Source of the DNA: Hofstenia miamia
Taxonomy: Eukaryota > Xenacoelomorpha > Acoela
Length of the DNA stretch: 64,000 nucleotides
Assembly: GCA_004352715.1 (NCBI GenBank)
Contig: SCFE01000119.1
Coordinates: 450,111 to 514,110, forward strand
Direction of reading: 5' to 3'
Below the pieces are notes generated by a model, which was not told where the DNA came from, did not search any database, and saw nothing but the letters and a program-made list of their open reading frames with translations. Positions 54,660 to 64,000 of the stretch are shown piece by piece (the first letter of the stretch is position 1; every line of letters begins with the position of its first letter). Made by a program: the position numbers and the translations under genes.

Positions 54660-55659
54660 NNNNNNNNNNNNNNNNNNNNNNNNNNNNNNNNNNNNNNNNN
54701 NNNNNNNNNNNNNNNNNNNNNNNNNNNNNNNNNNNNNNNNNNNNNNNNNNNNNNNNNNNNNNNNNNNNNNNNNNNNNNNNNNNNNNNNNNNNNNNNNNNN
54801 NNNNNNNNNNNNNNNNNNNNNNNNNNNNNNNNNNNNNNNNNNNNNNNNNNNNNNNNNNNNNNNNNNNNNNNNNNNNNNNNNNNNNNNNNNNNNNNNNNNN
54901 NNNNNNNNNNNNNNNNNNNNNNNNNNNNNNNNNNNNNNNNNNNNNNNNNNNNNNNNNNNNNNNNNNNNNNNNNNNNNNNNNNNNNNNNNNNNNNNNNNNN
55001 NNNNNNNNNNNNNNNNNNNNNNNNNNNNNNNNNNNNNNNNNNNNNNNNNNNNNNNNNNNNNNNNNNNNNNNNNNNNNNNNNNNNNNNNNNNNNNNNNNNN
55101 NNNNNNNNNNNNNNNNNNNNNNNNNNNNNNNNNNNNNNNNNNNNNNNNNNNNNNNNNNNNNNNNNNNNNNNNNNNNNNNNNNNNNNNNNNNNNNNNNNNN
55201 NNNNNNNNNNNNNNNNNNNNNNNNNNNNNNNNNNNNNNNNNNNNNNNNNNNNNNNNNNNNNNNNNNNNNNNNNNNNNNNNNNNNNNNNNNNNNNNNNNNN
55301 NNNNNNNNNNNNNNNNNNNNNNNNNNNNNNNNNNNNNNNNNNNNNNNNNNNNNNNNNNNNNNNNNNNNNNNNNNNNNNNNNNNNNNNNNNNNNNNNNNNN
55401 NNNNNNNNNNNNNNNNNNNNNNNNNNNNNNNNNNNNNNNNNNNNNNNNNNNNNNNNNNNNNNNNNNNNNNNNNNNNNNNNNNNNNNNNNNNNNNNNNNNN
55501 NNNNNNNNNNNNNNNNNNNNNNNNNNNNNNNNNNNNNNNNNNNNNNNNNNNNNNNNNNNNNNNNNNNNNNNNNNNNNNNNNNNNNNNNNNNNNNNNNNNN
55601 NNNNNNNNNNNNNNNNNNNNNNNNNNNNNNNNNNNNNNNNNNNNNNNNNNNNNNNNNNN
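54660..55659. other. Assembly gap of exactly 1000 N
   Basis: Placeholder gap; R4-like sequence enters from the left and hAT-like sequence from the right. Confidence 0.99.
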
Positions 55660-56092
55660 ACTAAATTATAATAACAGAACCTAAATTTGCACATATTATT
55701 GTGGTTAAGATTTCTGTCATAAGCTAAGAGTTTTCTCAACATAGAAAAACGTCTCTCAACTGCAACCAATGTTGCTTGACATTTTTGTAACTTTTCGTAA
55801 CATAAAATAGGACTTTTATTAATTTTCGCTGTCCTAATTATTAATGAAGAACAACCTCATTTCTCAATTAATATCGACCTCTTACCAATGAAAATAAATA
55901 AATATTAAATAGACTACGTCCTGATATGTCGGAAGAACTTGTTTTGTTACATCACAAATTCCATATCATGGAAAAATAGACCTTTTTCCTCGAAAGTTTC
56001 ATTTTTAAATGAACTTTTATCTCAGAATATATTATCCGGTAAATTCGGGTACATTTTACCGGATACCGGCACATCCCTAAAGAAAATAAAAA
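55660..56092 (-). mobile_element. hAT element right part: dimerisation domain and terminus
   Basis: Minus-strand text ATLVAVERRFSMLRKLLAYD followed by RNLNHNNMCKFRFCYYNL (55660-55790) is the hAT dimerisation block (ERxFSML..LL..DR..L). Between 56035 and 56092 lies an end with repeated TTTACCGGATACCGGC, inverted TAGGGATGTGCCGGTATC, typical of hAT ends. The other half is lost in the gap. Confidence 0.65.
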
Positions 56093-56271
56093 ATTAAGAT
56101 GCTAAAACATGCTCTTCACAATTTTTTTAAAAAGTTTCAGGCATGAAAGTCAAAATAGGCATACTCAATGGACCTCAAAATGATTAATTTTGCAAATGTG
56201 AAATGTTTTTGACCACTTTCAATCAAGAAAAAAGCCAATGCAGTGTACTTTCAACTTCTTCATGCCCACAG

Positions 56272-56397
56272 ACTTACCTGTGACTGAAAAACGTTCATTT
56301 AAGGAACTTGATATTTATTATTCTCCAAAAATGGATTACTTGGACATATGTTTCCTTGGATTGCTTGGTATGCAATGCTCTATTAGTGGACAGCATG
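56272..56397 (+). CDS. Candidate exon
   Basis: Acceptor CTTCATGCCCACAG after a pyrimidine-rich run. Open with LPVTEKRSFKELDIYYSP, KMDYLDICFLGLLG. Donor either at 56367 (CTTG|GTATGC) or 56397 (CATG|GTAATT), both leaving the same phase. Joined to 54252-54308 it reads ...DYFNISDLPVTEK. Family unknown. Confidence 0.3.
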
Positions 56398-56820
56398 GTA
56401 ATTGTTTGAATCAAATTCTGAATGACTTTGAATTTCGCTCTGCGGGAAAATCAGTAAATAATCAAAAATTTTATATTTGCCAAGCAATTTTTCAATAAAT
56501 TAAAAAAATATTGCTGGATTCGTAATCAGCGCAAAAATGCTTTAATTTTCCTAGGGGATCGTGTATACTATAAAAACAGTGCACACACAGTGTAATAGAA
56601 TTCAAATTTCTGGAATAGTTTTAACATAAACACAGAAAATTAATTCAAAGTATACATGCCAAGGAAAAATAAATTCATTGGAGCATCATATCATTCAATT
56701 AAATACCGTTTTAGCATCATTTAGTTAAAAGTGCTTTAATTTTTTTATTTTTGGTGCAACAATTACCTAGTACTTTTAATTCTATATAATTTTTTTTGAA
56801 TTTCATCATTATTATTTCAG

Positions 56821-56863
56821 ATAAATTTTTTAGAATCATATTGTGCTGCGTTTGGATTAGTAG
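56821..56863 (+). CDS. Candidate 43-bp micro-exon
   Basis: Acceptor TTATTATTTCAG, donor GTAG|GTAACT. One frame reads INFLESYCAAFGLV and would join the 59014 candidate in phase, but not the 56272 one. Low support. Confidence 0.2.
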
Positions 56864-57479
56864 GTAACTAATTTATTTAAGTAATATTTAATGAATATCC
56901 ACTTCCACTTAACTATTTCATATATCATAATATACAAAATATTGCATGTTTTTATAGCATAATATGCAAAAAACATTGCCAAACATAATTTAATGGGATA
57001 TATAATAAAAATACTCAGAGGTGTGATCCTATAAATATTTATAAGGTAATGATATCACTGGAGTTTGCGCATAGTCTTATTTACCTCTGTCACATAAATC
57101 CACCGAGTATTGGGGAGGTATTTATGTATTTATTGATGAGTTATTATTACTATTATGATTCGGAAGAATTTGTAGGTTATTAAATTTAGATCCATTATAA
57201 TGCAAAAGCAGAATGATCCTATTCCAATCCTATTTCCATTCTGGATTTAAGATTTGATAGAGGAGTTAAAAAACACCACCTCTAATATCCGTATTTTTAA
57301 CAAAAGCATTACAATTTGCGAGGTCTGGATGAATAAATTTGGACTTATGACATTGTTTCTGCAATAGTCAAAATTGAATTTGAGCCAAACGATGGGCATT
57401 CAGACTTCTGAAGTTTGGATATATATTTTTGAAGTAGTCCTTATTATGATTTGCAAAATTTTCAAGATTAGATGAATTG

Positions 57480-57700
57480 CTGCATAAAACGTACAAATCA
57501 ACCAATATCTTGCATCTGAGAATATCTTATCATCTAAGCAATATGCTTTTCGTGCTAAACATTGTACAAGTGATGCAATTACTTCAATTACATAAAATAT
57601 ATCCTCAAATATATCAAATTACATAGCTCTTCTAGAGTAAAGCAATTTTATGTTCAGCATATGTAGATGACATATTTGAACATGTGAATTGTGAAATATA
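57480..57700 (+). pseudogene. LINE reverse-transcriptase fragment
   Basis: ENILSSKQYAFRAKHCTSDA followed by ITSIT and a stop matches the RT block QxGFR..HSTxDAI of jockey/CR1-like LINEs. Related to the copy at 45400-47312. Confidence 0.6.
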
Positions 57701-58305
57701 TCACTTTAATTATGATACTGACAATGATGTATTCAAGGCAGGCTCGGCATGTTTAAAATTGGCGTGTTTTAAACACTGTTAAAATAGTGTTTTAAACATG
57801 TTATTTTGCAATGTTTTTTAATTGTTTTTGTCAAATTCATATAGAATTTTTTAGTAGGTTTGAAAAATAATTTTAGGTTTCATCTATTCATATTTTCATA
57901 ACCGATTTTTACCAAAAAATGCAAAACCTGCTTTTTGTTTACACATTCACAAAGATTATAATTTGATAATTTTCTCTTAAAAAAATACAAAAATGGCTTT
58001 TGGCATTAAACACTTATATCTCAGAACTGTAGACCCAGATTATCACGTTGAACTATTGCATGCATTTTGTTTATCGCAATTACATTAAAGTTCATATGTA
58101 TCTATTTATAAGAATGGAAAAGGCCGCTATTTATTATAAAAAAACGTTTAGTTCCTGAATATAGACGGAAGTATTATATATTGTTTGCTATATCAAGGAC
58201 AATTTCATGCAGCTTCAACTTATTTAAACATAAACATGACCAAGAATCAATATATTTTCTTTTTCATTACTTAAAACAAAATCTAAAATCATGTCGTTTT
58301 TTTAG

Positions 58306-58516
58306 CAGTATTTACGGTCCTAGTTTTCTTCGAACAGCCTCTAATATTTGGACCGATTTAGAGAATGAGATAAAAATAAAAAAATTAAAAATTGCACTTT
58401 ACAACGATAAAACGCAATGTAGACACGCCACAAACAGAGACAAAAAAAGATTTCACAAATGTAACCGTTGTACTACCATAAGAAGTTGCAATACGCTTCC
58501 TCCGGTTGCCCTTTGA
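58306..58516 (+). CDS. Unidentified open frame, LINE tail or terminal exon
   Basis: After acceptor CGTTTTTTTAG the frame reads SIYGPSFLRTASNIWTDLEN, EIKIKKLKIALYN, then a basic Cys-containing tail FHKCNRCTTIRSC and stop. The first half resembles the 'YGPxLWNxLPxEIK...FKxxLK' end of LINE ORF2, which I favour; a host exon is not excluded. Confidence 0.3.
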
Positions 58517-59013
58517 CTAAACCTCTGGCAGCATTGCAACTTCCAGAATTCACCAATAGTTAAATAAATAATATCACAAAAACATGCATTTTACCAAATG
58601 CAACTTAAAAATGTGCACAACTTTAAAGTGTGATTTAATAATTTATAAATTTCATTAGATGTAAAATAAAAGAATAAGAATATCATATCTATTTCAAATC
58701 TCTGTGCAAGCTTTTAATTTCAAAGCACATTCATTATATTTCTACGATATCCATAATGTATGCTCCTTTTGAAATCAAAATGATCCCATGAACATTTTAT
58801 GGATACCATTATGGACTAACATAATTTTTAAAATTTTATTTAGAAGACGTAGCAAATTATTAAATCGCGGTTCATTTCTTATTTGTATAAGTACTCCCTC
58901 ACCATTTTATTGTATTGAAAATATATTAACTGATATTTACACCGCGTTATCTTATTTACAATATATGGTGTTGAACATTTACTGCATGTAAATAATTTAT
59001 TTTTATCATTTAG
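58517..59013. other. No recognised feature
   Basis: A+T-rich; short frame 58788-58991 has no motif. Confidence 0.5.
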
Positions 59014-59043
59014 TCATGGATGAATTTCCTTATAAGAATTATT
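59014..59043 (+). CDS. Candidate 30-bp micro-exon
   Basis: Acceptor TATCATTTAG, donor TATT|GTAAGT, a very good match. One frame reads MDEFPYKNY. Phase agrees with the 56272 candidate. Too short to be sure. Confidence 0.25.
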
Positions 59044-59327
59044 GTAAGTATCCCTAAAAGATATAATCTTTTCTATATAAACTTTTGAAATTGCTATTAT
59101 ATTTTCACTAATAACAGTTTTGTTTAGTAAAAGAAAAGATTTGTAAGTTTAATTTTCAATTGTATTACTGGAATTTGCATAAACGATTGATTATAATTTA
59201 ATCATAAACACAAAATATTGTAGATGTATACAGGGGCGTACGCAGGATTTTTTGACGGGGGACATCATCATCGTTACCCAATGCGGTGCGAAGCCCCGCG
59301 AAAAATTTTGAAACTATATAGAAAATA

Positions 59328-60674
59328 CAGTACCGGCCAAAAGTTTGGGAACAGTAACCTGTCTAAAGCGTGTTTTATGCTATTTCCCGAAAACTTTGTA
59401 AAATTCCTGGAATTCAAAATTTTTGCTTAGAATTTAAAACAGATTCATTTAGCCAATCAAATTAACACAACTTTAAATGTACACACAATACATTTTCAGT
59501 GAAAAAACACTATCATTAAAGTTTGAAATATGATCCGTGGTAGTGAAATTTCACCAACAAAGCATGCTGAAATTCATATCTTGTACGAGGAAGGGTACAA
59601 TTATCGTGCTATAACTTTTAAAATGGGCGTGTCAGTATCTTCGGTATCCAGAAGTGTTACTCACTATCAGCAACTGCAAAATTTTTCCTCTTGCAAGCAG
59701 TCTGGAAGACCAAAAATGACAACCCTTCAGACTGACCGTCTCATTCACCGTTACTTCGTCATTCAACCATTCTCTTCATCTTCTGAAGTTAAAGCAAATC
59801 TAGGTGCGGTAGTGCAGAATATATCGACACGCACCATTAGGCGTCGATTGAATACTACCTTTGACTTTCCATCAAGCAAACGGGCAGCCAACCCCGATTG
59901 TCTTCAAAGAAAATTCAAGACCGGTTGCGCTTCTGCAGGCAATACCAACACTACACCCCTGAGATGTGGCATCAAGTAATGTTTAGTGACGAATCCAAGA
60001 TTTGCCAGTTTAAATCATACCGGCAACACGTTCGACGACCAAGAAACCAAAGATTCAACACACGTTACACGCAACAAACTGTCTGCTCAGCACCTTCGGT
60101 GATGATTTGCGCGTGCTGGTCTGCATTTTGTTCCTCACAACGAGACAGTCACAGCCAAGGCCTACCTCAAAATAATTCAGGAGAAAGTTCCCATGTTTAT
60201 GCAGCTTCGCGGAACATTTGTACTACAACAAGATGGTCCTCCTTGCCACAGCTCCAAAGTTGTGAAACAGTGGATTGCATCACAAGACTTTCAGCTGGTT
60301 GAGAATTGGCCGGGAAACTCCCCAGATCTCAACGTCAAAAAAAATTGCTGCCATCACATCAAAAACTGTCTGAGGAAGCCCCAATGCACGATCTGAAGAA
60401 GCAAATTAAAGTGGTATAGTGCACAGAGATTACTGATGATTATTGTAGAAAGCTGGTCGAGTCAATGTCAAATCGCATTGATGCGTGTCTGGCCAATAAT
60501 GGCAGACATACAAAATATTAGTGAGTTTTTTTGAATTAACTATTTAGTTTCTACACGGTGTTATCATATTGTTTCTACATTGTGTTATTATATTGTTTCT
60601 ACTTTGCGTTTTTTAGTATAAAATACAAAAATTTCTAAATTTGGAAAGTGTTCCCAAACTTTTGGCCAGTACTG
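59328..60674. mobile_element. Tc1-like element, 1347 bp
   Basis: TA on each flank. Inverted repeats about 26 bp: CAGTACCGGCCAAAAGTTTG then GGAACA on the left; right end, inverted, CAGTACTGGCCAAAAGTTTG then GGAACA. One mismatch in 26. Because the ends are well kept it inserted rather recently, after the hAT. Confidence 0.95.
59530..60510 (+). pseudogene. Tc1 (DD34E-type) transposase relic
   Basis: ATG at 59530; paired HTH with SPTKHAEIHILYEEGYNYRA and SGRPKMTTLQTDR. Then, after shifts near 59895 and 60110, MWHQVMFSDESKICQF (first Asp), VLQQDGPPCHSSKVVKQW (second Asp) and NWPGNSPDLNVKKNCCHH, where the usual PIEN with the catalytic Glu is now VKKN. Frameshifts plus loss of the Glu mean it is inactive. 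Confidence 0.92.
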
Positions 60675-60807
60675 TATACCCTAAAAAATGCATTTCACAA
60701 TGCTAGATTTTAAATTTTTCATTTTTTTTAAGAAAATTTTTTTCATTTATCCAGTCAAAATCAAATTTGGAAACCTGCTTACGCCACTGGATTTATAGTA
60801 TGTAGTT

Positions 60808-61070
60808 TCACATCCACTTTCTTCTCAGATTTCTTTCTATTAATAACTTTTTGATTAATTTCAAATCAGAAGTAAAATATCTTGGTATATTTGTTTCCAA
60901 CTTATTGAACTGCATTCCACATATTTTGCAGAATTCAAGAAGTTTTCTTAGAGCAGAGGTTTTGTGTTGAACGAGTTTGAAGTTAAATCTTTGGAACTCA
61001 ACAAATGACATAGCAACTCCTTGCTGAAGCTCTTTGTATCGTATCTCTCGTTGTTGTTTTGAAAATTTAC
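60808..61070 (-). CDS. Unidentified minus-strand open frame
   Basis: From upstream of 61011 the frame reads GKFSKQQREIRYKELQQGVA, MSFVEFQRFNFKLVQ, LLEFCKICGMQFNKLETNIP, RYFTSDLKLIKKLL and stops after RKWM at 60808. Coding-like composition, basic C-terminus, two Cys in CKIC. The upstream part beyond about 61074 is hAT-end DNA. Could be a terminal exon of a host gene or transposon cargo. No family recognised. Confidence 0.3.
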
Positions 61071-61073
61071 CAC

Positions 61074-61175
61074 TAGGCCCGTATCCAGCATTTAGAAAGA
61101 GTCCTCTAGTATAGTGATCAAGAAAGTAAATAAAGGCGGGATGAAGCCCCGCGAAAATTTTTTGAAGATATAGTC
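61074..61175. mobile_element. hAT-like end
   Basis: TAGGCCCGTATCCAGCATTT followed by GATGAAGCCCCGCGAAAATT. The second phrase also occurs in the hAT at 59231 (GCGAAGCCCCGCGAAAAATT), so the two are related. No opposite end seen. Confidence 0.45.
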
Positions 61176-61625
61176 AAAATAGACATTTGAATTGCTTTAT
61201 TAGGAACAATGTTACAATTGAATTAACAAATTTTATTTCTACATGCTGATTTTGTTTTTAGCCTTGTTGTCTAGAAGGGGTTGCCTGACTTTCCACTCGC
61301 CTGTCTACCACTAACCTTTGGCTGTGAATGAACAATAAACATTTGGGATCAAGGGCTCAATTCATTTCAATGCAGACATCCCGAAACGCCCTTTGCAAAA
61401 ATTTACATATTTACAACTTTTTCTCAATTTTCTCAGAATTAATATGTTCACAACCAATTCACAAATTAAGCAAAACAATTTGGTTTTTTATAATTTTTGT
61501 TATAAACATTTTTCAAATTTTAAACGTATTCAATGCTGTATAAAGAAAGGAAATTATTTGTTTGAGCACTTGCATTGCATTGCCTGTAGTTATAGAAATT
61601 TATTAAGCGAAGTGAAATACTACAT
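61176..61625. other. No recognised feature
   Basis: Overlapping open frames from 61328 and 61393 are A+T-driven and carry no motif. Confidence 0.5.
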
Positions 61626-62928
61626 AATAATTATTATTATTATNNNNNNNNNNNNNNNNNNNNNNNNNNNNNNNNNNNNNNNNNNNNNNNNNNNNNNNNN
61701 NNNNNNNNNNNNNNNNNNNNNNNNNNNNNNNNNNNNNNNNNNNNNNNNNNNNNNNNNNNNNNNNNNNNNNNNNNNNNNNNNNNNNNNNNNNNNNNNNNNN
61801 NNNNNNNNNNNNNNNNNNNNNNNNNNNNNNNNNNNNNNNNNNNNNNNNNNNNNNNNNNNNNNNNNNNNNNNNNNNNNNNNNNNNNNNNNNNNCTGTTCCC
61901 AATCTTTTCTCTTTGACTACTACTACTATGTCTGGCCTCTGTGTTTCTATCACTTTACTTTTCTGTATGTTGAAGTCCCACAGTATCTTAACCTTCTCAT
62001 TTTCTATGACGCCCTGTGGCTTGTGCTCATACCACTTGTCTCCTGCTTCTAACTCATGCTGTCTGCTCAAACTCTAGTCTACCATTGTTCCCACATTGTC
62101 ATGCCTGAACTTATACTTATTCTGCGCCAACTTCTCACACCCTGCTATCAGATGATCTACTGTCTCCGCTTCTTTCTTACATAGCCTACACTTATCACTT
62201 ACATCTATTCTTCTGTCTACATGCTTCTTCACCCAGTTTGTTCTTATTGCTTGCTCCTGTACTGCCATTATCAGTGCTTCTGTTTCTCTCTTCAGTCCTG
62301 CCTTCTTTAACCACTTGTTGCTCTCTTCTCTGTCACACTTTTCTGTGTTCCTCCAGTATTCTCCATGCATTGCCTTCTGCCTATACCTTGTTTGTCTCTC
62401 TAATTCCATTCTACATTGGTATACCTTATTTCCTTCACTCTCAGTTCTTATCTTCTTTAACTCTTTAGTGACCTCCAGTATTGAACCCTTAGGTTGCTCT
62501 TCTACATATTCCTTTAGCCTTAGTGCTTCTGCCTCTAGTTTCCTCTACACTTAGCAGTCTTTTCCCTCCCTTATGTCTTGCCATGTACAGCCTATCTACA
62601 TCTCCATTGAGGTTGAATGCTCTCTCTGCCGCTAGTATCTTCCTTGTCTCCCTGTCTAATTCCCTCAGTTCATTCTTGTTCCACCTAACTATTCCTGCCG
62701 AATATCTCAACACTGGTATCGCCCATGTATTAATTGCTTTTATACTATTCTGCACATTCAATGCTGACTTCTGCAGTACCTTCCTTACTCTCATCTTGTA
62801 TTCTTTTTTTAACCTCATCCTCATTTCCTCATGATCTATTCTGTCTTTCTCTATCACGCCTAAATACTTGTACCCCTCTTTGACTTTCTTAATCTTATCC
62901 CCACTGCTNNNNNNNNNNNNNNNNNNNN

Positions 62929-63306
62929 GCCTCTAGTTTCCTCTACACTTAGCAGTCTTTTCCCTCCCTTATGTCTTGCCATGTACAGCCTATCTACATC
63001 TCCATTGAGGTTGAATGCTCTCTCTGCCGCTAGTATCTTCTTTGTCTCCCTGTCTAATTCCCTCAGTTCATTCTTGTTCCACCTAACTATTCCTGCCGAA
63101 TATCTCAACACTGGTATCGCCCATGTATTAATTGCTTTTATACTATTCTGCACATTCAATGCTGACTTCTGCAGTACCTTCCTTACTCTCATCTTGTATT
63201 CTTTTTTTAACCTCATCCTCATTTCCTCATGATCTATTCTGTCTTTCTCTATCACGCCTAAGTACTTGTACCCCTCTTTGACTTTCTTAATCTTATCCCC
63301 ACTGCT
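62929..63306. repeat. Duplicate of 62531-62908 across a 20-N gap
   Basis: 378 bp with only two mismatches; the gap should be closed by overlapping the contig ends. Confidence 0.95.
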
Positions 63307-63369
63307 CGTCCTCAAACCCTCCCCATCCACAGACTTGCCTCTAATCATTGTCACTGCTGCACACTTTCC

Positions 63370-63370
<1 letters not shown>

Positions 63371-63407
<37 letters not shown>
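63371..63407. repeat. (ATT)n microsatellite at the 5' boundary of the R4-like copy
   Basis: 37 bp of ATT units. On the minus strand the element starts immediately after this tract. Confidence 0.95.
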
Positions 63408-63534
63408 GCGCTCTTGTCAAGAATGGTCTGATATCAAGTTCGCTCTCAAAAAAGTGGTGCAAGGTGATTTGTTCAGCGGCGTGACGTCCCTGGATGCGGC
63501 AATCACTTTGATTGAACATAAAAAGAAAACGCCG
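63408..63534. other. Unidentified higher-GC sequence before the terminal gap
   Basis: About 47 per cent G+C, clearly above the local average, and open on both strands (minus: CRIQGRHAAEQITLHHFFES). It may be another transposon or the target locus of the R4-like element. The window ends in N from 63535. Confidence 0.4.
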
Positions 63535-64000
63535 NNNNNNNNNNNNNNNNNNNNNNNNNNNNNNNNNNNNNNNNNNNNNNNNNNNNNNNNNNNNNNNNNN
63601 NNNNNNNNNNNNNNNNNNNNNNNNNNNNNNNNNNNNNNNNNNNNNNNNNNNNNNNNNNNNNNNNNNNNNNNNNNNNNNNNNNNNNNNNNNNNNNNNNNNN
63701 NNNNNNNNNNNNNNNNNNNNNNNNNNNNNNNNNNNNNNNNNNNNNNNNNNNNNNNNNNNNNNNNNNNNNNNNNNNNNNNNNNNNNNNNNNNNNNNNNNNN
63801 NNNNNNNNNNNNNNNNNNNNNNNNNNNNNNNNNNNNNNNNNNNNNNNNNNNNNNNNNNNNNNNNNNNNNNNNNNNNNNNNNNNNNNNNNNNNNNNNNNNN
63901 NNNNNNNNNNNNNNNNNNNNNNNNNNNNNNNNNNNNNNNNNNNNNNNNNNNNNNNNNNNNNNNNNNNNNNNNNNNNNNNNNNNNNNNNNNNNNNNNNNNN

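Larger units (their letters stand above)
59231..60789. mobile_element. Non-autonomous hAT with a Tc1 inserted in it
   Basis: Ends CAGGGGCGTACGCAGG and, inverted, CAGTGGCGTAAGCAGG (14 of 16). Flanks GATGTATA (59223-59230) and GATTTATA (60790-60797), 7 of 8. Without the nested Tc1 it is about 210 bp. Confidence 0.85.
61893..63430 (-). pseudogene. R4/Dong-like non-LTR retrotransposon, C-terminal half
   Basis: Read on the minus strand: YKYLGVIEKDRIDHEEM, SIKAINTWAIPVLRYSAGI, VDRLYMARHKGGKRLLSVEE, WLKKAGLKRETEALIMAVQE, a CCHC knuckle (CRLCKKEAETVDHLIAGC), YKFRHDNVG, KWYEHKPQGVIENEKVKILW and VIETQRPDIVVV, the RPD core of a restriction-like endonuclease. This layout (late RT/thumb, CCHC, RLE) is that of the R2/R4-type LINEs. 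It is 5'-truncated, interrupted by a 20-N gap with duplicated ends, and has a few stops. Both outer sides are (ATT)n tracts, 61627-61643 and 63371-63407, suggesting insertion into a TAA repeat as known for Dong. Confidence 0.85.

Noticed and set aside
57755-57805. Inverted repeat TGTTTTAAACACT / AGTGTTTTAAACA as a MITE
   Set aside because: Imperfect, very A+T-rich, only about 13 bp per arm and without target duplication; expected by chance in such DNA.
62238-63484. Several Leu/Ser-rich plus-strand frames (for example FLLLAPVLPLSVLLFL)
   Set aside because: Complement of the Lys/Glu-rich retrotransposon protein; the hydrophobic look is a strand artefact, not membrane proteins.

Overview
This is animal nuclear DNA, roughly two-thirds A+T. 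It has GT-AG introns, two conserved genes split into many small exons, and a dense load of decayed transposons. It is a draft assembly with five kilobase-scale N gaps, several short ones and single-N joins. The species cannot be named from the sequence. A divergent fem-1 gene, a 42-nt intron and an acceptor AG one base before the NDUFS4 start codon would suit a tunicate or another invertebrate with compact introns, but this is inference.

Two host genes can be rebuilt completely and lie head to head about 4 kb apart. On the minus strand, a FEM1B-like gene (nine exons, 5735-23484, 647 codons) encodes the ankyrin-repeat substrate receptor of a CUL2 ubiquitin ligase. On the plus strand, NDUFS4 (four exons, 27467-30239, 161 codons) encodes the 18-kDa accessory subunit of mitochondrial complex I. 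All splice phases agree in both. A third, unidentified plus-strand gene is supported by an open exon at 42215-42833 that is interrupted by a 220-bp hAT MITE; leaving out the MITE and one target duplication gives one uninterrupted reading frame. Weaker exon candidates lie at 5316-5567, 38753-38778, 54252-59043 and 60808-61070.

The rest is mobile DNA. hAT elements dominate, several with exact 8-bp target duplications (31965-33515, 30493-31712, 48481-51378) and others with one mismatch (59231-60789, 42295-42514). Tc1/mariner elements include a 1.7-kb copy whose 206-228-bp inverted repeats are built from a 21-bp tandem unit (24884-26584), a Tc1 nested in a hAT (59328-60674), and a deleted mariner nested in another hAT (50391-51290). 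Non-LTR elements include R4/Dong-like copies next to (TAA)n tracts and jockey/CR1-like fragments. Intron 7 of fem-1 carries a degenerate element of the GQNKN-motif (DUF7869-like) family, and the same intron holds a ZMYM/DUF4371-type hAT relic.

Much apparent duplication is probably assembly artefact. Nearly identical blocks sit on either side of N runs: 1513-3321 repeats 14248-15724 including a fem-1 exon, 30525-31238 repeats 32057-32772, 62531-62908 repeats 62929-63306, and there are several blocks at 42-47 kb. This looks like unmerged haplotypes or contig ends rather than biology.
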